NCBI GenBank assembly: GCA_003155705.1 | Contig: PMEC01000249.1 | Coordinates: 1-5,745, forward strand | DNA: 5,745 nt | Origin: Bacteroidales bacterium | GTDB taxonomy: Bacteria; Bacteroidota; Bacteroidia; Bacteroidales; VadinHA17 | Reading direction: 5' to 3' | Shown: piece by piece, positions 1 through 5,745 of the stretch | Layout of the letters: each line of letters starts with the position of its first letter | Numbering within the stretch: position 1 is the stretch's first letter | The notes under the pieces: model-generated | Seen by the model: only the letters and a program-made list of their open reading frames with translations | Told to the model about the DNA's origin: nothing | Databases searched by the model: none | Translations under genes and position numbers: made by a program

Positions 1-132
1 CCGATCGATCTGAACAGAATTATAAAGATCAGGAAGCCCAATACAAGGGTTTATTACGATCTCCAGGAAATCGGGTTACCAAATCTGACTGAAGTGATTG
101 ACGAATTCATTAAGAAACACAATCTTGGATAG
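1..132 (+). CDS. C-terminal end of a probable COG2403-type GTPase / cyclic 2,3-diphosphoglycerate synthetase-like protein (partial)
   Basis: The first frame is open from the window edge to a TAG stop at 130-132, giving 43 residues that begin PIDLNRIIKIRKPNTRVYYD and end in KKHNLG. The start lies outside the window. The pattern of 'P-I-D-L-x-R-I-I-x-I-x-K-P-x-x-R-V-x-Y-D-L-x-E-I-G-x-P-x-L' followed by a short amphipathic helix matches my memory of the C-terminus of COG2403 proteins. These are P-loop GTPase-like proteins of about 440 residues, often annotated as cyclic 2,3-diphosphoglycerate synthetase. That assignment rests on recall of the tail alone, because the nucleotide-binding region is not in the window. 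The gene converges on gpsA, whose stop lies 55 bases further on. That it is a real coding end is well supported by its protein-like composition; the family name is less sure. Confidence 0.6.
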   Translation, partial: PIDLNRIIKIRKPNTRVYYDLQEIGLPNLTEVIDEFIKKHNLG

Positions 133-187
133 TGAAAGAATATTAAGCTTAAACCCATTCAGGCTTATAGTGATGTTTTCTTTAATT

Positions 188-1189
188 TTACTTTAATATT
201 TTTGTCAGCCTGATAACCTCTTTGGAGGGGATAGCATTTTCATATAGTATCCTGTAAACCGTTTCTGCGATCGGAATACTGAGATTCATTTCAGACCTGA
301 GCTTATGAATTCCTTTTGCGGCATAATAACCTTCAGCCACCATCGTCATTTCCATTAATGCATTATGTACAGAGTACCCTTTTCCAATCATTGTACCGAA
401 TGCACGGTTACGGCTGAACTGTGAATAGCCAGTAACCAACAGGTCGCCTAAATAGGCAGAACACTTAATATCACGGTCAATCGGATGAATGCTGTCAATA
501 AACGTTTTTAACTCCATTGCAGCATTTGAAAGCAAAACAGCAAGGAAATTATCTCCGTAACCAAGACCGATACAAATACCCGCAGCAATTGCAAAGATAT
601 TTTTCATGACTGCTGCATATTCAGTACCATAAATGTCGTCAGAGAGAATTGTTCTCAGATAATGATTTTTAAGAAGGCGGGCTACATTCCTGGCTCTTTC
701 ACTATCCTGTGACGCAATTGTGAGGTAGGTGAGTTTTTCCATCGCCACCTCTTCAGCATGACTTGGTCCAGTAATAATCACAATATCGCTGTAAGGGACA
801 TTATATTCTTTGTGCATGAATTCCCCTACTATGCAATTATCTTCCGGGATGAAGCCTTTTATTGCTGAACATATTGTCTTTCCATTTAAAGAAATTTTTA
901 AAGGAGAAAGAGTCTCTTTAAGAAAAGCTGCCGGGGTAACCAGAATGATTATTTCTGCCGATTTTATCGCTTTATTAATATCGCCGGTCAGAATCAATTT
1001 CTCCGGTTTAAAGTCAATAGCGCTAAGGTATTTCTGATTATGATGGAATTTTTTCAGATATTTAAGTTCTTCGTCGATCTGAACGTACCAGCATATTTTT
1101 GTGGCGTTGGTTGACAGCATCTTAACGATGGCAGTTGCCCAGCTTCCTGAACCGATTACAGTAACATCTGCTTCGGGTGACCCAGTCAT
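188..1189 (-). CDS. gpsA: Glycerol-3-phosphate dehydrogenase [NAD(P)+]
   Basis: This cytosolic enzyme reduces dihydroxyacetone phosphate to sn-glycerol 3-phosphate with NAD(P)H and so supplies the backbone for phospholipids. The 333-residue product has the usual family length. The N-terminal Rossmann loop is V-I-G-S-G-S-W-A-T-A at residues 11-20; the family more often has W-G-T-A, and the W-A-T-A form is, as I recall, common in Bacteroidota. Other landmarks are S-A-I-K-G at 108-112 (conserved Lys111), G-P-S-H-A-E-E at 141-147, and E-Y-A-A-V-M-K-N at 190-197, where Lys196 should be the catalytic lysine. In the C-terminal helical domain are G-L-G-Y-G-D-N at 208-214, G-D-L at 248-250 and S-R-N-R-A-F-G at 259-265. 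The ATG at 1189 sits just before the Rossmann strand and is preceded by a modest AAAGG at 1196-1200. A terminator separates it from the lipoprotein gene upstream, so it is probably transcribed alone. Confidence 0.96.
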   Translation of the reverse strand: MTGSPEADVTVIGSGSWATAIVKMLSTNATKICWYVQIDEELKYLKKFHHNQKYLSAIDFKPEKLILTGDINKAIKSAEIIILVTPAAFLKETLSPLKISLNGKTICSAIKGFIPEDNCIVGEFMHKEYNVPYSDIVIITGPSHAEEVAMEKLTYLTIASQDSERARNVARLLKNHYLRTILSDDIYGTEYAAVMKNIFAIAAGICIGLGYGDNFLAVLLSNAAMELKTFIDSIHPIDRDIKCSAYLGDLLVTGYSQFSRNRAFGTMIGKGYSVHNALMEMTMVAEGYYAAKGIHKLRSEMNLSIPIAETVYRILYENAIPSKEVIRLTKILK

Positions 1190-1210
1190 AGTTTACCTTT
1201 TAAATTGTAA

Positions 1211-1218
1211 CAAAGGTA
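1211..1218 (-). promoter_or_regulatory. Putative Bacteroidota -7 promoter box (TACCTTTG) for gpsA
   Basis: The minus strand reads TACCTTTG, a full match to the TAnnTTTG -7 consensus, with the gpsA ATG 21 bases downstream. Transcription would start only about 15 bases before the start codon. No convincing -33 TTTG box lies 19-21 bases upstream, where the sequence is instead the terminator hairpin of the preceding gene. The call therefore rests on the -7 match and the position. Confidence 0.35.
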
Positions 1219-1220
1219 AT

Positions 1221-1250
1221 AAAAAGCCGTCGGGAATGACCCGGCGGCTT
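1221..1250 (-). terminator. Intrinsic terminator after the GIN-domain lipoprotein gene
   Basis: On the minus strand AAGCCGCCGGG and CCCGACGGCTT form an 11-position stem around a 5-base loop (TCATT), with one C/A mismatch, followed directly by a T run (TTTTTATTA). This is a classic rho-independent terminator for the lipoprotein transcript, 33 bases beyond that gene's stop codon. It insulates gpsA, which begins about 30 bases further on. In plus-strand RNA the mismatch becomes a G-U pair, but no T run follows there, so termination should be one-way. Confidence 0.8.
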
Positions 1251-1283
1251 CAGATAACGGGGAAGAATATATAGTTTTGGAAG

Positions 1284-2003
1284 TTACCTTTTATGGATTC
1301 CTCCGGCACTTGAAGAATGTGCATCCACATATTTTGGATCGCCCTGATAGTAAATATCTCCTGCACTGGAAGCCCGTGCTTTTATTTTTTCAGATGCAAA
1401 TACCTTGGCATCACCTGCACTGGAAGCCGAGACATCCACTTCGTTCGTTTTAAGATTGTATGCATCAAGGTCTCCTGCACTGCTCAGATCAGCATTTAGA
1501 GTTTCAGCTTCTCCGGAAAGCGTGACATCACCTGAACTACTTATATTAACTTCAATTTTCTTTGCATAAACTTCAAGTCTGATATCACCTGCACTGCTGG
1601 CTCCGATTTCAATATCAGTGCTTTTTATGGAAGATTCACCTATTATGTTGCCTGCACTTGTTGATTTAAGTGACTTTACATCCTTCATTGTAACATGCAC
1701 TCTTTCCATTTTTGCTTCACGGATATTGACATCAGTGTAAACATTAAGTACGCCGTCCTTTACTTCGGTAATGATATATTCATGCAGATTCTCATCGGCT
1801 TCAACGGTAACGCTCTCATTATCTCCCTGACTCAGGTATACATCAACTCCGCTGCTCACCTTTATTCCATCAAAAGAAGTAATGGTTCTTTCCTTCTTTA
1901 TAACATTACCTTCCCCTCTGACTGTCTTGCCGAATTGTACATTAACACAAGATGTAATTCCGAGGCAGACAAACACGACAAATAAAATTTTCAGGCTTTT
2001 CAT
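1284..2003 (-). CDS. GIN-domain (DUF2807) lipoprotein
   Basis: The 239-residue product begins with a lipoprotein signal peptide: Lys2 and Lys5, a hydrophobic core, then the lipobox I-T-S-C with Cys19 as the lipidated residue. It should be anchored in the outer or inner membrane, facing the periplasm or surface. Residues about 35-110 form a strand-rich part (I-T-S-F-D-G-I-K-V-S-S-G-V-D-V-Y-L), the typical opening of a DUF2807 domain, named 'putative auto-transporter adhesin head, GIN domain' in Pfam. From about 115 to the C-terminus, S-S-A-G-D motifs recur seven times, consistent with a small right-handed beta-helix. The protein ends S-S-A-G-G-I-H-K-R. The ATG is set by AAGGAAG at 2006-2012. 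The gene follows the ABC permease by 75 bases with no terminator visible between, so co-transcription is likely. DUF2807 proteins have no established biochemical role, and I assign none. Confidence 0.92.
   Translation of the reverse strand: MKSLKILFVVFVCLGITSCVNVQFGKTVRGEGNVIKKERTITSFDGIKVSSGVDVYLSQGDNESVTVEADENLHEYIITEVKDGVLNVYTDVNIREAKMERVHVTMKDVKSLKSTSAGNIIGESSIKSTDIEIGASSAGDIRLEVYAKKIEVNISSSGDVTLSGEAETLNADLSSAGDLDAYNLKTNEVDVSASSAGDAKVFASEKIKARASSAGDIYYQGDPKYVDAHSSSAGGIHKR
1299..1664 (-). repeat. Seven S-S-A-G-D repeats coding for beta-helix rungs
   Basis: The coding strand repeats an AGTGCAGGTGAT-like word for S-A-G-D, visible on the plus strand as recurring 'cacctgcact'. The central glycines fall at residues 118, 139, 158, 177, 197, 215 and 234, a spacing of 18-21 residues that fits one helical turn per repeat. 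The third copy reads S-S-S-G-D and its DNA differs (cacctgaact), the first reads S-A-G-N, and the last S-A-G-G. The repeat is thus structural, with the DNA between the motifs diverged, and is not a recent tandem duplication. Confidence 0.85.
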
Positions 2004-2005
2004 TT

Positions 2006-2012
2006 CTTCCTT
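2006..2012 (-). promoter_or_regulatory. Ribosome binding site of the GIN-domain lipoprotein gene
   Basis: The minus strand reads AAGGAAG two bases before the ATG at 2003, placing the AGGA core about five bases away. It fixes the start, and the encoded protein then begins directly with a lipoprotein signal peptide. Confidence 0.65.
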
Positions 2013-2078
2013 ATTATGTGGTTTGTACTAAAGTTCATAATAAAGACTGTGGCGAAAAACAAACGCTGCATATTCCGG

Positions 2079-3221
2079 TCAATGCCACTTAAATATTTTC
2101 AGTCCTGCAGAGAAAAAAATAACTCCCGTCGCAGTGAGTATCAGTATAGGAATAATAACCTCATGGTATCCTGCTCCTTCATTAAAGATGCTTCTGATGC
2201 CGTCGGTAAGCATTGTAAGAGGAAGTTTCCTTATCACAGGGATACTCCAGTCCGGAAAATTCTGATAGCTGAAAAAAATACCCGAGAGTACCATCATAGG
2301 AAACACCACAAAATTGATAAGTCCGTTTCCGACTTCCGTATTCGAGGTATTTGATGACACGAATACAGCGATTCCCGCGAAAGCAATATTTCCGGCAAGG
2401 AACATCACTATCAGGGCTGTGATGTCTCCCTGTATTGTCATTTTAAAAGCAAACAGAGCAAAAATAAACAGCACCATGGATTCCAGGAAATTCATTGTAA
2501 TTCTGACTGTTATTAGCGCGATAAGAAAATGTGATTTTTTCATCGGGGTGGCAACAAGTCTTCTGAGAAGCTTCTTCGATCTCTTTTCGATTATTCCGTA
2601 GCTGATGCCCCACATTGACGACATCATTACTCCCATTGCAATCAGTCCCGGTACAAGAAAATCAATATAGCGTGTTCCTGCGACTGTGAGTGGCTTTATT
2701 TCAGCATTGCTCACAACTGTCTTTACTTCACCCACACCAAGAATGCTCCTTAGTTTAAGATAGGTCAGCTGGGCGTCAGGGTTCATTGGATCAAAATGAT
2801 ATTCTGCAGCACCCTCTTTTTGCATTAGAAGTACATTTATAGTACCTCTTTTAAGCAGCTTCATAGATTCGTCCCAGTTAATATCGTAAAAAAGGAAGAT
2901 TGAATTACCAAGCTTTTCGTCCTTAATCACATACTTCCAGTTGTATGTATCCCTGTCATTTGGAATGTTTTTCTCACATTTTTTATTAAGAAACCCCCAA
3001 ATAATTCCGGTATCATTGTCGGTTTTTAATCTATCAACAGAGTTGACAACAGCGACTTTTCTCAGGACGTCTGCCTTTTTTGTAAAAGCTATTCCCAATC
3101 CAAGCGACATCAGGATAGGGAAGAGGATACCCCAGAAAAGCACTCCTGGTTCCCGGATTATTTCAAGAAACAGGGCGGAAATCAGCTGCCATAACTGATT
3201 GAATCTGAACCACCTATTCAT
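2079..3221 (-). CDS. ABC-2 type exporter permease
   Basis: This 380-residue membrane protein is the transmembrane half of an ABC-2 exporter, pairing with the ATPase encoded just upstream. Six hydrophobic segments can be read, at about 25-46, 187-209, 232-256, 267-288, 299-318 and 355-375. A soluble domain of about 140 residues (47-185) lies between the first two and should face the periplasm. This is the ABC2_membrane_3-type layout. The cytoplasmic segment E-K-R-S-K-K-L-L-R-R-L-V-A-T-P-M-K-K-S-H at 212-231, which follows helix 2, is the characteristic coupling region that contacts the ATPase. The start overlaps the ATPase stop by 8 bases (ATGAATAG) and has a strong ribosome binding site, so translation is probably coupled. 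Only one permease is present, so it most likely works as a homodimer with two ATPases. The substrate cannot be told from the sequence; drugs, lipids or other hydrophobic compounds are possible for such exporters. Confidence 0.93.
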   Translation of the reverse strand: MNRWFRFNQLWQLISALFLEIIREPGVLFWGILFPILMSLGLGIAFTKKADVLRKVAVVNSVDRLKTDNDTGIIWGFLNKKCEKNIPNDRDTYNWKYVIKDEKLGNSIFLFYDINWDESMKLLKRGTINVLLMQKEGAAEYHFDPMNPDAQLTYLKLRSILGVGEVKTVVSNAEIKPLTVAGTRYIDFLVPGLIAMGVMMSSMWGISYGIIEKRSKKLLRRLVATPMKKSHFLIALITVRITMNFLESMVLFIFALFAFKMTIQGDITALIVMFLAGNIAFAGIAVFVSSNTSNTEVGNGLINFVVFPMMVLSGIFFSYQNFPDWSIPVIRKLPLTMLTDGIRSIFNEGAGYHEVIIPILILTATGVIFFSAGLKIFKWH

Positions 3222-4149
3222 TTATCTTCCTCCCGGTAAGTGAAACGAAAAGATCATCAAGGGTTTTCCTTCTGCACTCCATATGTTTTAGGCTAATGTT
3301 TTTCGACTTAAGATAAGTCATAAATGCCGGAAGATCATTTTCAAAATTTTCAAGAGTAACATAGCCTTTTTCGCCGGATGATTCCCTGTGAATTGTGAAT
3401 GGGAAACCTGTAACATGAATATCTTCCGGGAGGATTCCATTTTCGGAAGTGAATTCTATGACCTTTTCGTTGGAATCTTCCTCCAGCAATTGATGTCTCG
3501 TACCTTCGCGAAGGATTTTCCCCTGATCCATTATAATAATGTAATCACAAAGATTCTCTGCCTCTTCCATATAATGAGTTGTCAGGATCATTGAAGTTTC
3601 TGATTTCTCTTTCAGCTTTTGAAGGATCTCCCATATTTCACGTCGTGCGTTCGGATCAAGTCCTGTAGTTGGTTCATCAAGCAGAAGGATAGCCGGACTG
3701 TTTATCAGTGAGATTCCGAGTGCAAGCCGTTGCCTCTGACCACCTGAAAGATTAACAACGTATGATTTCCTTTTATCTTCAAGTCCGACAATATCAATGA
3801 TCTCATTAACACGCTCTTTACCGATATTGAAAAATCCCGCAAACAGCTGTAAAGTTTCGGAAACACGCAATTTGTCAATGAACCGTGTCTCCTGAAGTGA
3901 AATACCGAGTATGCGGTGAAGCTCATCCTCATTTCCCTTCCATTTTTTCCCCATAATGGTTATCTCACCCTTATCTGGTTTCTGAATACCTTCGATCATC
4001 TCGACAAGAGTTGTTTTCCCGGCGCCATTAGGACCAAGCAGAGCGACAAACTGTCCCCTTGGAATGGAAAGATCTACACCTTTGACTGCCTGAACTGCTT
4101 TAAAGGATTTCCAGACGTTTTTTACTTCGATTACGTTTTCAGTCTGCAT
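3214..4149 (-). CDS. ABC-2 exporter ATP-binding protein
   Basis: This 311-residue cytoplasmic ATPase powers the permease encoded directly downstream. All nucleotide-binding motifs are intact: Walker A G-P-N-G-A-G-K-T at 39-46, Q-loop Gln86, signature L-S-G-G-Q at 134-138, Walker B I-L-L-L-D-E-P at 154-160 with catalytic Glu159, D-loop G-L-D at 163-165 and switch His192 in T-T-H-Y-M-E-E-A-E. The motif set and the following M-D-Q-G-K-I-L-R-E-G-T are typical of the CcmA/DrrA-like multidrug and NatA-type subfamily. Residues from about 220 to 311 form a C-terminal extension ending R-R-K-T-L-D-D-L-F-V-S-L-T-G-R, as usual in DrrA-like ATPases. The ATG at 4149 is chosen because the protein then opens with the expected I-E-V-K-N-V-W-K-S-F first strands; no Shine-Dalgarno sequence precedes it. 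The gene lies 84 bases beyond upp and may have its own promoter. Confidence 0.95.
   Translation of the reverse strand: MQTENVIEVKNVWKSFKAVQAVKGVDLSIPRGQFVALLGPNGAGKTTLVEMIEGIQKPDKGEITIMGKKWKGNEDELHRILGISLQETRFIDKLRVSETLQLFAGFFNIGKERVNEIIDIVGLEDKRKSYVVNLSGGQRQRLALGISLINSPAILLLDEPTTGLDPNARREIWEILQKLKEKSETSMILTTHYMEEAENLCDYIIIMDQGKILREGTRHQLLEEDSNEKVIEFTSENGILPEDIHVTGFPFTIHRESSGEKGYVTLENFENDLPAFMTYLKSKNISLKHMECRRKTLDDLFVSLTGRKINE
3226..3234 (-). promoter_or_regulatory. Strong ribosome binding site of the ABC permease, inside the ATPase gene
   Basis: The minus strand reads GGGAGGAAG four bases before the permease ATG at 3221; the GGAGG core is about seven bases away. It lies within the last codons of the ATPase gene. 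With the 8-base gene overlap it supports coupled, balanced synthesis of the two transporter halves. Confidence 0.75.
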
Positions 4150-4195
4150 AGCTTAGATAACAGCCGAAAGATAGGAATTGTTTGGCTCAAGGGTA

Positions 4196-4203
4196 CAAAG
4201 GTA
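4196..4203 (-). promoter_or_regulatory. Putative -7 promoter box (TACCTTTG) for the ABC exporter operon
   Basis: The minus strand reads TACCTTTG in the 84-base gap between upp and the ATPase gene, identical to the box before gpsA. The -33 element is not clear. The box sits in a short direct repeat (GGTACAA at 4192-4198 and 4200-4206 on the plus strand). A transcript starting here would have a leader of roughly 40 bases. Read-through from upp remains possible, as no terminator is evident in the gap. Confidence 0.38.
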
Positions 4204-4233
4204 CAACGGCATAAAGGTCTAAATAGTAAAAAC

Positions 4234-4854
4234 TTACTTAGTTCCAAAGATTCTGTCTCCGGCATCGCCAAGACCAGGGACAATATATCCGTTATCATTG
4301 AGTTTGTCATCGAGCCCGGCCAGGTAAATCTGCACATCAGGATGGTCCTTCATTATTCGATTCACACCTTCCGGCGCTCCGACCACACACACCAGTTTTA
4401 TACTTTTTGCTCCGTGGTCTTTAAGTATCTGTATGGCTGCAGTTGAGCTGCCTCCTGTTGCAAGCATAGGATCAAGAACCATAACAATGGCATCCGGCAG
4501 GTTATCAGGAAACTTAGAATAGTAGGTCATCGGCACAAGGGTGACATGATCGCGGTACATACCGATATGTCCGACTCTGGCTGTAGGAATAAGATTAGAG
4601 ATTCCATCGACCATGCCTAATCCGGCCCTCAATACAGGAACAAGAACTACATCTATTGCAAGCTCCTGGGTTTTGCATTTTCCCAGTGGTGTTTCAATTG
4701 TGATGTTTTTGACCGGAAGATCCCGTGTTATCTCATATGCCATCAGACCGGCAATCTCTTCGAGAGTTTCCCGGAAATCTTTTGTCCCGGTTTCCTTACG
4801 ACGTAAAATTGCCAGTTTGTGAGTTAAAAGGGGGTGTTTAAGTACGTTAAGCAT
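4234..4854 (-). CDS. upp: Uracil phosphoribosyltransferase
   Basis: This cytosolic salvage enzyme makes UMP and pyrophosphate from uracil and PRPP. The product is 206 residues, close to the usual 208-209. The PRPP-binding loop is [13 protein letters not shown] at 124-136, with Asp128 in the expected acidic position. Further family motifs are R-A-G-L-G-M at 76-81 and M-Y-R-D at 99-102. The uracil-binding segment [13 protein letters not shown] lies at 189-201, and the protein ends I-F-G-T-K. The ATG at 4854 gives the expected short N-terminus ([11 protein letters not shown]), and no Shine-Dalgarno sequence is present. It is the first gene of the minus-strand block, 84 bases before the exporter ATPase. 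There is no functional reason to link the two, so the adjacency may be incidental. Confidence 0.97.
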   Translation of the reverse strand: MLNVLKHPLLTHKLAILRRKETGTKDFRETLEEIAGLMAYEITRDLPVKNITIETPLGKCKTQELAIDVVLVPVLRAGLGMVDGISNLIPTARVGHIGMYRDHVTLVPMTYYSKFPDNLPDAIVMVLDPMLATGGSSTAAIQILKDHGAKSIKLVCVVGAPEGVNRIMKDHPDVQIYLAGLDDKLNDNGYIVPGLGDAGDRIFGTK

Positions 4855-5327
4855 CAGATAATGGTGAATTAAGTTGAAATTTACTCAAAGATAATGGAAT
4901 ATTCAATCAGGTTGATGACTTATTATTTTTGGGAATTTGAATATAAATATTACACTTAAGTTTTACAAGATATATTTAAATGATCGCCTTTTCCATTCTT
5001 CAATTGATGTACTTTTTCCTCTCCGGATTTCTGACAAACTCTTTTCCTAATTGTAATGCCTCACCTTATTAAACTAATAATCAGATCTACGCTATGAACC
5101 TGTTTTTTAAGTTGATTATTTAATTTGTACTCCATTTACGGATCCTATATAATATTATTTTCATAAATTTACTTTAATTAATATAAAGAAAATCAGATCG
5201 TAGGCTTTCAATTTATCTTTTTTGTCCTGACGAATACAGGCTAATATTATCCGATTCATTGTATAAGTATATGATGAATGTTTAAACAAATGGTTAGGTT
5301 TTGAAACTCTTCCTTCATGTTTTTAAT
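4855..5327. other. AT-rich divergent intergenic region
   Basis: This stretch of about 470 bases separates upp (leftward) from the secreted-protein gene (rightward). It is clearly richer in A and T than the genes and carries stop codons in all frames. Apart from the upp promoter box at 4886-4893, I found no tRNA, strong hairpin, terminator or ordered repeat. A possible coding relic on the minus strand at about 5000-5065 is described in the findings. The promoter of the rightward gene should lie in the last 100 bases or so; the best partial match is TAGGTTTT at 5295-5302, one base off the -7 consensus. Confidence 0.7.
4886..4893 (-). promoter_or_regulatory. Putative -7 promoter box (TATCTTTG) for upp
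   Basis: The minus strand reads TATCTTTG, a full match to TAnnTTTG, 31 bases before the upp ATG. It would give a leader of about 25-28 bases. A matching -33 box is not obvious in the AT-rich sequence upstream. As upp heads the block and faces a divergent gene, a promoter is required close to here. Confidence 0.45.
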
Positions 5328-5745
5328 ATGAGAAAAAAGATTTTCTTTCTGGTTTACCTGGTAACATTTCTTATTCTGCCGGTTTTGGGTCAAAATGCAA
5401 AAACCCATAAACATTCCACTAAACAGGATAATCATGCAAATAGCTTCAGACTTTTCGAAGATGATAGCCCGCTGGAAATATCCCTGCGGTTTGACATGAC
5501 AACTTATCTTAAAAAGAAACCAACTGAAGATTATTTAGATGCTGTAATAACCTTTCATCTGAGTAAAACGGATTCCATAAATGGGAATATACGATTAAGG
5601 ACACGTGGAGTATTCCGTAACAATTATTGTGATTTTGCCCCCATCGAATTAAACTTTAAAAAAGTGAATTTCGGATATTCTGATCTGAACAGGATATCTA
5701 AAATCAAACTGGTGCCGGAATGTAGTTCAAACATTGAAAATGCGA
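5328..5745 (+). CDS. Secreted protein of a conserved Bacteroidota family, possibly CotH-like (N-terminal part)
   Basis: The frame is open from an ATG at 5328 to the window edge, giving 139 codons. A clear signal peptide comes first: M-R-K-K, a hydrophobic core to about residue 18, and a likely signal peptidase I cut after V-L-G (residue 21). A short polar linker follows, then L-F-E-D-D-S-P-L-E-I-S-L-R-F-D at 42-56. Next come the segment I-R-L-R-T-R-G-V-F-R at 88-97, C-D-F-A-P-I-E-L-N-F-K-K at 101-112, and K-I-K-L-V-P-E-C at 125-132. I recall this order from a secreted, mostly uncharacterised family in Bacteroidota. Its R-x-R-G-x-x-R and K-x-K-L-V elements resemble the start of CotH-kinase-like folds. 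The kinase resemblance is inference: any catalytic residues would lie beyond the window. No Shine-Dalgarno sequence precedes the start, and upstream ATGs are out of frame and soon stopped. Confidence 0.8.
   Translation, partial: MRKKIFFLVYLVTFLILPVLGQNAKTHKHSTKQDNHANSFRLFEDDSPLEISLRFDMTTYLKKKPTEDYLDAVITFHLSKTDSINGNIRLRTRGVFRNNYCDFAPIELNFKKVNFGYSDLNRISKIKLVPECSSNIENA

Noticed and set aside
150..167. Possible terminator hairpin between the convergent GTPase-like gene and gpsA
   Set aside because: The stem is only six pairs with a G-U pair (minus strand) or a mismatch (plus strand), and no uninterrupted T run follows in either direction.
2016..2354. Plus-strand open frame of 112 codons over the lipoprotein-permease gap and the permease end
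   Set aside because: Most of it is antisense to the permease C-terminus, and the translation is rich in K, R, H, N and S with no domain pattern or ribosome binding site.
4222..4235. AGTAA/TTACT inverted repeat at the upp stop as a terminator
   Set aside because: It is a five-pair AT-rich stem that overlaps the stop codon and has no T run after it; too weak to terminate.
3916..4446. Plus-strand open frame of 176 codons across the ATPase start, the gap and the upp end
   Set aside because: It lies antisense to two well-recognised genes, has no recognisable motif, and its composition (many F, H, S, C) is that of a reverse-strand shadow.
5222..5243. CCTG...CAGG inverted repeat in the intergenic region
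   Set aside because: Only four pairs with a loop of about seven bases; expected by chance.
5295..5302. TAGGTTTT as a -7 promoter box for the rightward secreted-protein gene
   Set aside because: It differs from TAnnTTTG at the last base and has no -33 box at the right distance; such near matches are frequent in AT-rich DNA.

Overview
The window looks like chromosomal DNA from a member of the Bacteroidota, probably an environmental lineage; genus cannot be read from it. Four signs point there. The coding style is moderately AT-rich. Several genes are preceded by TAnnTTTG-type -7 boxes, the Bacteroidota housekeeping promoter element, and some starts have no Shine-Dalgarno sequence. There is a DUF2807 (GIN-domain) lipoprotein. 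A gene at the right edge resembles a secreted family I know mainly from this phylum.

Layout, left to right. Positions 1-132 hold the last 43 codons of a plus-strand gene, probably a COG2403-type P-loop GTPase / cyclic 2,3-diphosphoglycerate synthetase-like protein. Converging on it is a minus-strand block read from right to left: upp (uracil phosphoribosyltransferase, 4854-4234), an ABC-2 exporter ATPase (4149-3214), its membrane permease (3221-2079, overlapping the ATPase by 8 bases), a GIN-domain lipoprotein (2003-1284), an intrinsic terminator (1221-1250), and gpsA (glycerol-3-phosphate dehydrogenase, 1189-188). To the right of upp is an AT-rich divergent intergenic region of about 470 bases. 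A plus-strand gene for a secreted protein then starts at 5328 and runs off the window; only its first 139 codons are present.

Functionally, upp (pyrimidine salvage) and gpsA (phospholipid backbone supply) are housekeeping genes. The ATPase and permease form one ABC-2 exporter of unknown substrate. The lipoprotein gene follows it by 75 bases with a good ribosome binding site and no visible terminator between, so the three probably share a transcript ending at 1221-1250. Putative promoter boxes in front of upp, the ATPase and gpsA suggest three transcription units.

I saw no mobile element, CRISPR array, RNA gene or defence locus. Most of the window is ordinary. The points most worth a second look are the exporter-lipoprotein linkage, the partial secreted protein at the right edge, and the possible coding relic in the intergenic region.
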